The notes below the pieces were generated by a model, which was given only the letters and a program-made list of their open reading frames with translations, searched no databases and had not been told where the DNA came from. Below are positions 38,001 to 46,315 of a stretch of 64,000 bases of DNA, in pieces. This DNA comes from Sphingobium sp. OAS761. GTDB taxonomy: Bacteria > Pseudomonadota > Alphaproteobacteria > Sphingomonadales > Sphingomonadaceae. The stretch is from contig NZ_JALJVY010000003.1 of assembly GCF_024168485.1 (NCBI RefSeq), positions 62,001 through 126,000 of the forward strand, read 5' to 3'. Position numbers and translations under genes: made by a program. Within the stretch, counting starts at the first letter, position 1; the number at the start of each line of letters is the position of its first letter.

Positions 38001-38795
38001 CTAGGCGCGCGCCGCTGCCAGAATGGCATCGGCCAGTCGCTGCGCCCAGCCAAGCTGACCGGCTTCGGTCGAGATCAGGTCCTGCCGGACTTCGATCTCG
38101 GCATAGCGCAATGCGCGCGAAATGGCGTGGCGGGGTATGGTATAGTCGATGTCGTCCATCGCGTAGGGCTCATTGTCGCCGACCGTGATATCGCCCCATC
38201 GCGCCAGGGCGTGCAGCATAGCTACTGCGATGCCGGTCTGGCCATGGCTATACAGGATGCCGATGTCCCAGGGCCGCGTCTCGCCGTCCATGATCGGCGT
38301 AAAGCTGTGCAGTGACAGCAGGATAGTTTGGCGACCGGCCGCGAGGCGCGCGTCGATGATGGTTTCGAGCGCGGCATGATAGGGCCGATGAATAGTCGCG
38401 ATCCGCGCCTGCCGCGCGACCGCGTCCAGTCCTTCGTTGCCTGCGATAGTGGTGCCGTCGGACACCGCCGGCATCGCATCAGGCCGGTCCGGATCGCGGT
38501 TGCAATCGACGACCAGGCGCGAATAGGTCTGATGCAGGAATGGCGCATCGAGCAACAGCGCCAGTTTCTGCCCCATACCAAGAACGCCTATGTCCAGCGC
38601 GATGTGGCGCGTGCGATCGGCGGGTTCCAGTCCCATGTCGCCGAGCGCGCGGGGAATGGCCGAACCGGCATGATCGCCGATCAGCAGGAACGGCGCGGCG
38701 CCCTCTGCGTTGAACAGCATGAACGGCGCCGGATCATCCGGGCCCAGTAGTCTGTCCGCTGCGCGCCCGACCGTCAGGACCCGAACCCATGCCAT
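38001..38795 (-). CDS. N-formylglutamate amidohydrolase family protein
   Basis: About 264 residues of PF05013. Recognisable are the metal-binding LLIGDHAGSAIPRALG, the HIALDIG segment, YSRLVVDCNRDP and the catalytic ILLSLHSFTPIMDG. Such enzymes release formate from N-formylglutamate or act on related N-acyl amino acids. It lies head-to-head with the transglutaminase at 38789, with 5' ends overlapping by 7 bp, so their promoters lie inside each other's coding ends. Linked to peptidase and transglutaminase genes, it hints at peptide or modified-amide turnover. Confidence 0.82.
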   Translation of the reverse strand: MAWVRVLTVGRAADRLLGPDDPAPFMLFNAEGAAPFLLIGDHAGSAIPRALGDMGLEPADRTRHIALDIGVLGMGQKLALLLDAPFLHQTYSRLVVDCNRDPDRPDAMPAVSDGTTIAGNEGLDAVARQARIATIHRPYHAALETIIDARLAAGRQTILLSLHSFTPIMDGETRPWDIGILYSHGQTGIAVAMLHALARWGDITVGDNEPYAMDDIDYTIPRHAISRALRYAEIEVRQDLISTEAGQLGWAQRLADAILAAARA

Positions 38796-39727
38796 TGCTG
38801 ACGATCCGCCATGTTACTGACTATCGCTACAAGGCGCCGGTATCGCTGGGTGAGCATCGCATCATGATGCGCCCGCGCGAGGCGTTTGACCAGCATTTGC
38901 TGTCCGCCCGCCTGGATATCGATCCCAAGCCCAGGGAACTGCGTTGGCTGCATGACGTCTTCGGCAATTCAGTGGCGATGGCTCTGTTCGAACGAAGGAC
39001 GTCGCAGCTGACGGTCACGAGCGAGACGACGCTGGAACATGCGCCGCTGGCGCAAGGGCAGGTCGATGTCGAACCCTATGCGCGGCTCTTTCCGTTCACC
39101 TATTCCTCGGAGGACATGCCCGATCTGCTCCGGTCGATCGAGCGGCAGCATCATGACCCCGAACGTATGATCGACAATTGGGCACGCAGTTTCGTGAGCA
39201 ACCATGGCGATACGGAAACCATCGCCCTGCTCACCGCTATGGCGACCGGCATCAAACGCGATTTCACCTATGTCCCCCGGCACGAAAAGGGCACCCAGTC
39301 GCCGATCGAGACCTTGAGGAAGCGGCAGGGCACCTGCCGCGACTTCGCCGTGCTGATGATCGAGGCGGTGCGCGCGCTCGGCTTCGCCGCGCGGTTCGTG
39401 TCGGGCTATGTCTACAATCCATCGCGCAAGGAAGACGTGCTGGGCGGCGGCAACACCCATGCCTGGGTGCGGATCTTCCTGCCCGGATCGGGCTGGGTCG
39501 AATTCGATCCGACCAACGGCATCATCGGCAATCGCGGCCTGATCCGCGTCGCCATCGCGCGCGATCCCTATCAGGCCTTGCCCTTGTCCGGCACATGGTT
39601 CGGCTTGCCCGCCAGCTATCTGGGAATGGACGTCACCGTCGATGTCTCGCGCGCCGATCCCGCCAGATTCCCGCGCTCTTCCCATGGCGCCATCAACAGC
39701 CGCCCCGTCGGCTCTTCAGGAAAGTGA
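38789..39727 (+). CDS. transglutaminase-like protein with complete triad
   Basis: About 312 residues. An N-terminal beta-sandwich domain (PF08379 type, HVTDYRYKAPVSLGEHRIMM) is followed by the transglutaminase core. The full triad is visible: Cys in GTCRDFAVLMIEA, His in NTHAWVRIFLPG, Asp in EFDPTNGIIG. This contrasts with the two neighbours that lack the His. Proteins of this kind are predicted cysteine peptidases; the combination with M3 peptidase and amidohydrolase suggests a peptide-processing set. Confidence 0.85.
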   Translation: MPLLTIRHVTDYRYKAPVSLGEHRIMMRPREAFDQHLLSARLDIDPKPRELRWLHDVFGNSVAMALFERRTSQLTVTSETTLEHAPLAQGQVDVEPYARLFPFTYSSEDMPDLLRSIERQHHDPERMIDNWARSFVSNHGDTETIALLTAMATGIKRDFTYVPRHEKGTQSPIETLRKRQGTCRDFAVLMIEAVRALGFAARFVSGYVYNPSRKEDVLGGGNTHAWVRIFLPGSGWVEFDPTNGIIGNRGLIRVAIARDPYQALPLSGTWFGLPASYLGMDVTVDVSRADPARFPRSSHGAINSRPVGSSGK

Positions 39728-39732
39728 CATGC

Positions 39733-40548
39733 ATGCTGATTCGATGCGGATATGACATCAGCTTCCAGGCCGAAACCCAAACCGCGATGATGGCGATGCT
39801 GAGCCTGCATCCCTCGCGCCATCAGGATCTGCGGACGGCGCAGAGGCTGACGATCAGCCCCGACATCCCGCTCTATCATTATGAAGACGGTTTCGGGAAC
39901 GTGGCCACGCGCCTCACCGTTCCGCCAGGTGGCGTCACATTGTCCTGCGACTTCGTGATCGAGGACAGCGGTGAGCCGGACCGCCGCGCGCCGACGGGGG
40001 CGCAGACGCCGGTAGAAGACCTGCCGGACGACGTGATGATCTTCCTGCTCGGCAGCCGCTATTGCGAGACCGACCGGTTGATGGACGTGGCCTGGGCCAA
40101 TTTTGCCCATTATGGGACGGCCAGCGAGCGCGTCGATGCGATCGTCGATTTCGTCCACAATCATATCGAGTTTGGCTATCATCATGCCCGGCCCGACAAG
40201 ACCGCCTGGAACGGCTATCAGGAACGGCAGGGCGTCTGCCGCGATTTTGCCCACCTTGCCATAACGCTGTGTCGGTGCATGAACATTCCGGCCCGGTACT
40301 GCACCGGTTATCTGGGCGATATCGGCATTCCGCCGGTGGACGCGCCGATGGATTTCAGCGCCTGGTTCGACGTCTACATCGATGGCCAATGGTATACGCA
40401 TGATGCCCGCCACAACCATCCCCGGATCGGCCGCATCCTGATGGCGCGCGGTCGTGACGCCACCGACGTCGCCTTGACCACGGCCTTCGGACCAGCGACG
40501 TTGACGGGGTTCGAGGTCCATTGTGACGAGGTGCCATCGATTGACTGA
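39733..40548 (+). CDS. transglutaminase-like cysteine protease family protein, copy 2
   Basis: About 271 residues and closely similar to the protein at 36766 over its length. Shared blocks are FLLGSRYCETDRL, GVCRDFAHLAITLCRCMNIP and RILMARGRDA-DVALTT (written with a gap). Again the His position reads FSAWFDVYIDG with Ser, and the Asp block is YTHDARHN. ATG 39733 has AGGAAAG upstream and follows the previous stop by 5 bp. The pair of Ser-for-His proteins flanking one complete enzyme suggests distinct roles. Confidence 0.8.
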   Translation: MLIRCGYDISFQAETQTAMMAMLSLHPSRHQDLRTAQRLTISPDIPLYHYEDGFGNVATRLTVPPGGVTLSCDFVIEDSGEPDRRAPTGAQTPVEDLPDDVMIFLLGSRYCETDRLMDVAWANFAHYGTASERVDAIVDFVHNHIEFGYHHARPDKTAWNGYQERQGVCRDFAHLAITLCRCMNIPARYCTGYLGDIGIPPVDAPMDFSAWFDVYIDGQWYTHDARHNHPRIGRILMARGRDATDVALTTAFGPATLTGFEVHCDEVPSID

Positions 40549-42559
40549 TCTCCCCGTCCTTTTGCGACCATGGGACGGCCCGCTCGGCGCGCCGCCCTTC
40601 GCGCAGGTGCGGCCCGAAGATTTTCCGTCGGCTTTTGATACGGCCATGGCACGGCATCGTGCCGAGATCGCGGCCATCGCCGACCAGTCCGCCGCGCCCG
40701 ACTTCGACAACACGATCGCTGCGCTGGAACGATCGGGCGAGGCGCTGGCGCGGGTGCGTCGGCTGTTCTGGATCCTGTCCTCTACGCAGGCGACGCCCGA
40801 CATGCGTGCAATTGAGGGCGACATTTCGGCGCGGCTGAGCGCGCATTCCACCAGGATCGGCCATGATGACAGGCTCGCCGCGCGGATCGCAGCGGTTCAT
40901 GCGGGGCGGCATGACGCCGGCCTGAATGACGCGCAGGTCCGGTTGGTCGAAACGACCCATGCCGGTTTCCTTCGCGGCGGGTCGACTTTGGAACCGGCGC
41001 AAAAGGCGCGTTTCGCGGAGATCGACGCGCGCCTTGCCGCGCTCGCCGTACAGTTCGGGCACAATGTGATGGCCGCGACCGGCGCCTGGATACTGGACCT
41101 TGGCCCGGACGATCTCGCTGGTCTGCCGCCCGCGCTGCGCGCGGCGGCCGCCGGGCGCGCCACGGCGAGCGGTGCGCAGGGCCGCTATCACGTCACGCTC
41201 GACCGCACGGACTATGAGAGTTTCCTGACCTTCTCGGCGCGGCGCGACCTTCGCGAGCGATTGTGGCGCGCTTTCACCGATCGCTGCGACGGTGACGTTC
41301 ACGATAACTGGCCGATCATTGGCGAAACGCTGGCTCTGCGGCGCGAGCGCGCCACCCTGCTCGGCTATGGCGATCACGCGCATTATGCTCTGGAAGACAG
41401 CATGGCGAAGACGCCCGATGCAGCCCATGCGCTGCTGATGCAGCTCTGGGAGCCGGGCAAGCGCCGCGCTGCCGAGGAAGCGGTGGAACTCCAGGCGCTG
41501 GTCGACCGGGAAGGCGGCGGCTTTGCGCTCGCCCCCTGGGACTGGCGCTATTATGCGGAAAAGGTGCGTCAGTCACGCTATGCGCTGGACGGGGCGGCGG
41601 TGGCGCAGCATCTGCGTCTGGGCGCCGTTCGGCAGGCGGCGTTCGACACGGCCGCCAGGCTCTATGGCCTGCGCTTCATCCGCCGCGCCGACATCGCCGG
41701 ATATCATCCCGACGTCTCGGCATGGGAGGTGAAAAACGAAGAGGATGCGCCGGTGGGGCTGCTCTTCACCGACTATCTGGCCCGCCCGGAAAAGCATGGC
41801 GGCGCCTGGATGGGCAGCCTGCGCGTGCAGGAGAACATGGACGGCGACGTGCGCCCGATCGTTTATCTGGTAGCCAATTTTGCCGCCGCGCCGCCGCCCG
41901 ACACCGCCGCTACCCGCCTGTCGATCGACGAGGCGCGCACGCTCTTCCACGAATTTGGCCATGCGTTGCACGGCTTGCTGTCCCGCGTCACCTATCCCAG
42001 CCAGTCGGGCACCGCCGTCGCGCGCGACTTCGTCGAGTTCCCCAGCAAATTCATGGAGAACTGGATCGTCAGCCGGGAAGTATTGTCGGGATTTGGCGTA
42101 CCCGATGCGCTGATCGCGGCGATCCATGAAGCGGATGCCTATGGCCAGGGATTCGCGACGGTGGAACTGATAAGCTGCGCCCTGGTCGATCTCGCAATCC
42201 ACCGCGTGCCGGAAGCCGCCGCCGATCCCCGCGCCGTCATCGATGCAGAACTGGGCAGGCTCGGCATGCCACGGGAAATCGGCCTGCGGCACTGCTTTCC
42301 CTGCTTCACGCATATTTTCGATGGCGGCTATGCCAGCGCCTATTACAGCTATGCCTGGTCGGAGGCGCTGGACGCCGATGCCTTTGAAGCCTTCCTGGAA
42401 TCCGGCGACATATTCGACGCTGCTCTGGCGCGTCGCTTCCAGCGGGAAATCCTCGAACCAGGCGACAGCCGCGACCCTATGGCCTCCTTTCAGGCCTTTC
42501 GCGGACGCGATCCTGATCCAGAAGCGCTGATGAGAGCGCGACATCTTTTGCCAGGCTGA
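40541..42559 (+). CDS. M3 family metallopeptidase (oligopeptidase A/Dcp-like)
   Basis: About 672 residues. The zinc motif HEFGHALHGLLS lies near residue 470, with the third ligand Glu in FVEFPSKFMENW about 28 residues later. N-terminal FNPLL-type start (LLRPWDGPLGAPPF) is as in Dcp-like peptidases, cytosolic enzymes that cut short peptides. Start TTG 40541 has GAGGTG upstream; GTG 40523 is an alternative that overlaps the preceding gene. It ends the peptide-processing run begun at 36766. Confidence 0.9.
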   Translation: MTDLPVLLRPWDGPLGAPPFAQVRPEDFPSAFDTAMARHRAEIAAIADQSAAPDFDNTIAALERSGEALARVRRLFWILSSTQATPDMRAIEGDISARLSAHSTRIGHDDRLAARIAAVHAGRHDAGLNDAQVRLVETTHAGFLRGGSTLEPAQKARFAEIDARLAALAVQFGHNVMAATGAWILDLGPDDLAGLPPALRAAAAGRATASGAQGRYHVTLDRTDYESFLTFSARRDLRERLWRAFTDRCDGDVHDNWPIIGETLALRRERATLLGYGDHAHYALEDSMAKTPDAAHALLMQLWEPGKRRAAEEAVELQALVDREGGGFALAPWDWRYYAEKVRQSRYALDGAAVAQHLRLGAVRQAAFDTAARLYGLRFIRRADIAGYHPDVSAWEVKNEEDAPVGLLFTDYLARPEKHGGAWMGSLRVQENMDGDVRPIVYLVANFAAAPPPDTAATRLSIDEARTLFHEFGHALHGLLSRVTYPSQSGTAVARDFVEFPSKFMENWIVSREVLSGFGVPDALIAAIHEADAYGQGFATVELISCALVDLAIHRVPEAAADPRAVIDAELGRLGMPREIGLRHCFPCFTHIFDGGYASAYYSYAWSEALDADAFEAFLESGDIFDAALARRFQREILEPGDSRDPMASFQAFRGRDPDPEALMRARHLLPG

Positions 42560-42837
42560 TTTGAGGCGCACCTGCTGTCTTGGTGTCTCTCGTGTTTCTT
42601 CCGCCGCCGAAACTTCGGCTGTCGCCATTGCCGGCCGTATAGATTGTCGTGGGGCCGGCTCCGACGAAGGAGATGGTGGGGTCCATGCCTGCATGATGTT
42701 CGGCGATGGTGTTCGGTTGCCGGCACATCTACGCAAATCATACTGATCCAAGTCAATGTCGAGGGACTTTTCCTGGTCGCCGTCGTTGAGGGGGTGTCGG
42801 CTTTGCCCCAACGCCGTGCTTAAAGACAGGAATTATC

Positions 42838-43290
42838 ATGCCCGAGAACAGCCACGACATTTCCACCCTCAACGGCCTCATCGCCACCACCCTCGACAGC
42901 GTGAAAGGCTATAATGAAGCCGCCAAGGAGAGCGAGACCGGCCGTTACGGCGCGCTCTTCACTGCGCGCGCAAGCGAGCGCCAGCAAGTCGCGACCCGGC
43001 TGCAACAGGAGGTCGCGACGCTGGGCGGCAAGCCCGAAGACGACGGCACCGTCGCGGCGGGCGCGCATCGTCTTTTCATCAACCTAAAAGCGGCAGTTAC
43101 CGGCCATGACGACAAGGCGATCGTCAACGAGGTCGAGGCCGGAGAAGATCATATCAAGGCCAAGTTCGAGGATGCGCTGGCGGATCGGGAACTGACCCCC
43201 GCTGTGCGCTCACTGATCGAAACTGCCTACGCGTCCGTCAAGGAAGGCCATGACGAAATGCGCGACCTGAAGCATGCGCTGCGTGATTGA
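42838..43290 (+). CDS. PA2169 family four-helix-bundle protein (DUF2383)
   Basis: 150 residues, all helical. The start DISTLNGLIATTLDSVKGY and the EAGEDHIKAKFEDAL and KEGHDEMRDLKHAL helices match the ferritin-like DUF2383 family, whose acidic/His residues suggest metal binding. Members are often stress-linked. A 280-bp gap before it (42560-42837) contains nothing convincing. It stands alone before the RsbQ-like gene. Confidence 0.8.
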   Translation: MPENSHDISTLNGLIATTLDSVKGYNEAAKESETGRYGALFTARASERQQVATRLQQEVATLGGKPEDDGTVAAGAHRLFINLKAAVTGHDDKAIVNEVEAGEDHIKAKFEDALADRELTPAVRSLIETAYASVKEGHDEMRDLKHALRD

Positions 43291-43410
43291 AGCGGGTGGC
43301 GGGGGAAACCCCGCCTCCTTGCGGAGGGAGGCACCTATGGTTCGATGACGCTGGCTGTGATAGCCGTGCCTCTCGCGCGTGCCCCTGGTTGCGCGTTTTG
43401 ATGATCCTGG

Positions 43411-44274
43411 GTGTACGCGTATCCATATGATCGAGTTTATTTCCCTGTTGCCGGGTCGTTCGTTTTGAACGCTTGGGACCGATCCGCGTCTGTCGCCGGA
43501 CGACTTAACGCTCGTTCGGCGGGCACAGGATCGCGCGCCATGCTGTTCGCGCATGGCTTCGGCTGCGACCAGAATATGTGGCGTTATGTGGCGCCGGCGT
43601 TCGAACAGGATTTCCGGACGATACTCTTCGACTATGTGGGCGCCGGCGGATCCGACCTCACGGCCTATGACCCGGAAAAATACGCGACGCTGGAGGGATA
43701 TGCCGCCGATGTCGTCGCGCTGGCGACTGAGTTGGGTGTTTCCGATGGCGTGTTCGTCGGCCATTCCGTCAGTGCGATGATCGGACTGATCGCCGCGCGA
43801 AGCGCACCGTGGCTTTTCTCGACATTGGTGCTGGTGGGGCCTTCGCCCCGCTATATCGACGATGGTGACTATGTCGGCGGGTTCAGCGAGGAACAGATCG
43901 CGGAACTGCTCGACTTCCTGGATACCAACCATCTGGGCTGGTCGCAGGCCATGGCGCCGGTGATCATGGGCAATCCCGATCGGCCCGAACTGGGCGAGGA
44001 ACTGGCTGCCAGCTTCTGCCGGGCCGATCCTGAAATCGCGAAACGCTTCGCGCGCACGACCTTCATGGCGGACAACCGCGCCGACCTGGGCGCTATCGAC
44101 GCGCGCGTCCTCATTCTCCAGTGCCGAGACGATGTCATCGCCCCGGAAAGCGTCGGCGCGTTCGTTCAGCGTTCGATACCAGGCAGCGAACTCGTGCTGC
44201 TCGACGCGACGGGTCATTGCCCGAATCTGAGCGCGCCGGCCGAGACCATTGCTGCGATCAAAGCCTTTGTCTGA
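43411..44274 (+). CDS. RsbQ-like alpha/beta hydrolase
   Basis: About 287 residues. The triad is visible: Ser in VGHSVSAMIG, Asp in LQCRDDVIAP and His in DATGHCPNLS, with AMLFAHGFGCDQNMWRYVAP forming the oxyanion region exactly as in RsbQ and the karrikin/strigolactone receptors. In Bacillus RsbQ partners with RsbP, a PAS-PP2C phosphatase. Here the stop overlaps the start of a PAS-histidine kinase. GTG 43411 is the longest start; TTG 43465 is possible. It probably senses or hydrolyses a small hydrophobic ligand for the kinase. Confidence 0.82.
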   Translation: MYAYPYDRVYFPVAGSFVLNAWDRSASVAGRLNARSAGTGSRAMLFAHGFGCDQNMWRYVAPAFEQDFRTILFDYVGAGGSDLTAYDPEKYATLEGYAADVVALATELGVSDGVFVGHSVSAMIGLIAARSAPWLFSTLVLVGPSPRYIDDGDYVGGFSEEQIAELLDFLDTNHLGWSQAMAPVIMGNPDRPELGEELAASFCRADPEIAKRFARTTFMADNRADLGAIDARVLILQCRDDVIAPESVGAFVQRSIPGSELVLLDATGHCPNLSAPAETIAAIKAFV

Positions 44275-45388
44275 GCCAGGGGCAAAGGCGTTCCCCGACG
44301 CCGGGATCGATTTCAGGCAACTATTCGACGCCGCACCTTGCGGATATGTGCTGGCCGAACGAGACGGGCGCATCATTCGCGCCAACGGGACTTTTGCGGC
44401 GTGGATAGGTCGACCGGCAGAACAGCTTGTCGGCCAAAGATTCTCCGACCTGCTGCCGATCGCGGGCAAGATTTTCTATGAGACCCATTTCGCGCCCACC
44501 CTGCATATGCTGGGCAGCTTCAGCGAAGTGGCGTTCGATCTGGTCGATGCCTCTGGAGAGCGGTTGCCCGTCCTCGTCAACGCAACGGGCGGTCTCCACG
44601 ATGGTGAGCATGTCCAGATCCTGCTGGCGATCTTTCGCGCAACGCAGCGTCGGCACTATGAGCAGGGCTTGCTGGACGCGCGCGACAAGGCCGAGGCGAC
44701 GGTCGTGAGCGAACGGGCTACTTCCGAACTGCGCGAACAGTTTATCGCCGTTCTGGGCCACGACCTGCGCAACCCGATCGCATCGATCGCAAGCGGCATC
44801 CACATGCTGGCCAAGGAGACGCTCAGTCAGCGCGGTAGCCGGGTGGTTGAACTGATGGGGGGCAGCGTGCTGCGCGCGACGGCGCTCATCGACAATGTGC
44901 TCGATTTTGCCAGGGGGCGGCTCGGCGGCGGCATCACTCTGGATCGGGATGCCGAAGAACCACTCGAACCGGTCCTTCGCCAGGTGGTGGCCGAACTCCG
45001 CTCCATCTCGCCCAAACAGACGATCGAGACGCGTTTCGACCTGAACGAGCCGGTCGATTGCGACCGGATGCGCATCGGGCAATTGCTCTCGAACCTGCTG
45101 GGCAACGCACTGACCCATGGCGCAAAGGATCAGCCGGTCGCCGTGGAGGCGTCAACTGCCGGTGACGAACTCGTGATTGCCGTGTCCAACGCGGGCCAAC
45201 CGATCCCGGCGGAAGCGTTGGAGAAACTGTTCCAGCCATTTTTCCGTGGCGATGAGCGGTTGAAGCAAGGTCTTGGGCTGGGCCTGCACATCGCATCCGA
45301 AATCGCACGCGCCCACAACGGCACCCTTGTCGCGCGGTCTGACGCAGTGGCGACGACTTTTATCTTCACCATGCCTCTGGCTATTTGA
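44249..45388 (+). CDS. PAS-domain sensor histidine kinase
   Basis: About 379 residues. A PAS domain (about residues 22-130; FRQLFDAAPCGYVLAERDG) is followed by a HisKA dimerisation helix with H-box AVLGHDLRNPIASIAS and an HATPase domain with N-box LLSNLLGNALTHGAKD and G-box QGLGLGLHIASEIAR. It is soluble, with no membrane segment. The start overlaps the RsbQ-like gene (TTG 44249 or 44267). The RsbQ-like protein probably feeds the PAS domain, as RsbQ does for RsbP, but the output is His phosphorylation and not PP2C action. The response regulator at 45480 follows. Confidence 0.85.
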   Translation: MLRSKPLSEPGAKAFPDAGIDFRQLFDAAPCGYVLAERDGRIIRANGTFAAWIGRPAEQLVGQRFSDLLPIAGKIFYETHFAPTLHMLGSFSEVAFDLVDASGERLPVLVNATGGLHDGEHVQILLAIFRATQRRHYEQGLLDARDKAEATVVSERATSELREQFIAVLGHDLRNPIASIASGIHMLAKETLSQRGSRVVELMGGSVLRATALIDNVLDFARGRLGGGITLDRDAEEPLEPVLRQVVAELRSISPKQTIETRFDLNEPVDCDRMRIGQLLSNLLGNALTHGAKDQPVAVEASTAGDELVIAVSNAGQPIPAEALEKLFQPFFRGDERLKQGLGLGLHIASEIARAHNGTLVARSDAVATTFIFTMPLAI

Positions 45389-45479
45389 GGTATGACGTTA
45401 TCAGATCGCGAATTATCTGAACCTCTGTCGATCTGAGACATTCACGATATTGGGCATTCTCCCGGAAGGAACTCCAGAC

Positions 45480-45854
45480 GTGGCAGAACGCCAGGCAATG
45501 CCCACCATCCTTGTGGTGGAAGATGACGCGCTGGTCCGGATGTACGGAATGGTCGTATTGGAAGAGGCCGGTTTCACGGTGCTGGAGGCTGCGGATGCGG
45601 ACGAAGCGCTCCTGATCCTGGATGGCTTGATCGCTGTCGATCTGCTGTTTTCGGATATCGATATGCCAGGCAGCATGAACGGACTCGACCTGGCGTGCGT
45701 GGTGCACGAACGCTGGCCCCGGGTGCGCCTGGTGCTGACCTCGGGTCATCACCGGCTTCCCGAGGGGCAGTTGCCGGCTCAAGGCAAGTTCCTACCCAAG
45801 CCCTGGGCGCAGGATGTGCTGGTCCGGCAAGTGCGGGAGCTGCTTCACGCGTGA
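45480..45854 (+). CDS. single-domain response regulator
   Basis: About 124 residues with only a receiver domain. ILVVEDDALVRMYG has the acidic pair, FSDIDMPGSMNGLD the phospho-acceptor Asp, VLTSGHH the conserved Thr/Ser, and KFLPKPW the Lys. The start is GTG 45480 with AAGGA upstream; ATG 45498 is the alternative. It follows the kinase by 90 bp and is its likely partner. Without an output domain it should act through protein contacts, as CheY- or CpdR-type proteins do. Confidence 0.85.
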   Translation: MAERQAMPTILVVEDDALVRMYGMVVLEEAGFTVLEAADADEALLILDGLIAVDLLFSDIDMPGSMNGLDLACVVHERWPRVRLVLTSGHHRLPEGQLPAQGKFLPKPWAQDVLVRQVRELLHA

Positions 45855-46315
45855 TTGCGTGAGCGACAGCAGCCATGAGGTGCCCAGGAATATGGCGGCT
45901 GTCCTCCTGTTCGATATTGCGTGGCGCCACCCTTCTTGGATGGAAGCCAGCAAAGCACTCTGCATTGCCACTCAATATGCCACGCCCAGCTTCGACCTGC
46001 TGTAGATTTGCGAGCCAGTAAGAACAAATTGCCGCCTTTGCTCTTCGCATCATACCCCAAGCGACAACAGTAGATTGCACACCGGCCCGCGCGCCTAGTA
46101 TCGAACTCTCATCGACATTTCGCTTGATGGCACAAAAAAACCAAGAGTGGTCGGCGGGGCTTGCAATCGAACGGGTTCGTGTAATATCTCTTCGGGCTTG
46201 AGGAGGCGGGGGGTAAGTTGCTGACCTCACCCCCACGCAGCACGGGCGCGTTTGGCCCGGATGCGTGAATTCGCACGGTTCAAGCGCCTATAATAATAAA
46301 GCCTTAGGGGAGCGA
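45855..46315. other. non-coding gap before third GHL6-like gene
   Basis: No gene is supported here. Near 46208-46236 there is a hairpin-like G-run/C-run pair (GGGGGTAAG and CTCACCCCC, 8 of 9 pairs) without a T tract. This may be a terminator-like or leader structure for the gene at 46316. Nothing else is recognised. Confidence 0.4.

Noticed and set aside
39178..39732. 5' extension of the third transglutaminase-like gene
   Set aside because: It is out-of-frame reading of the preceding gene; ATG 39733 has a ribosome site and matches its paralogue's start.
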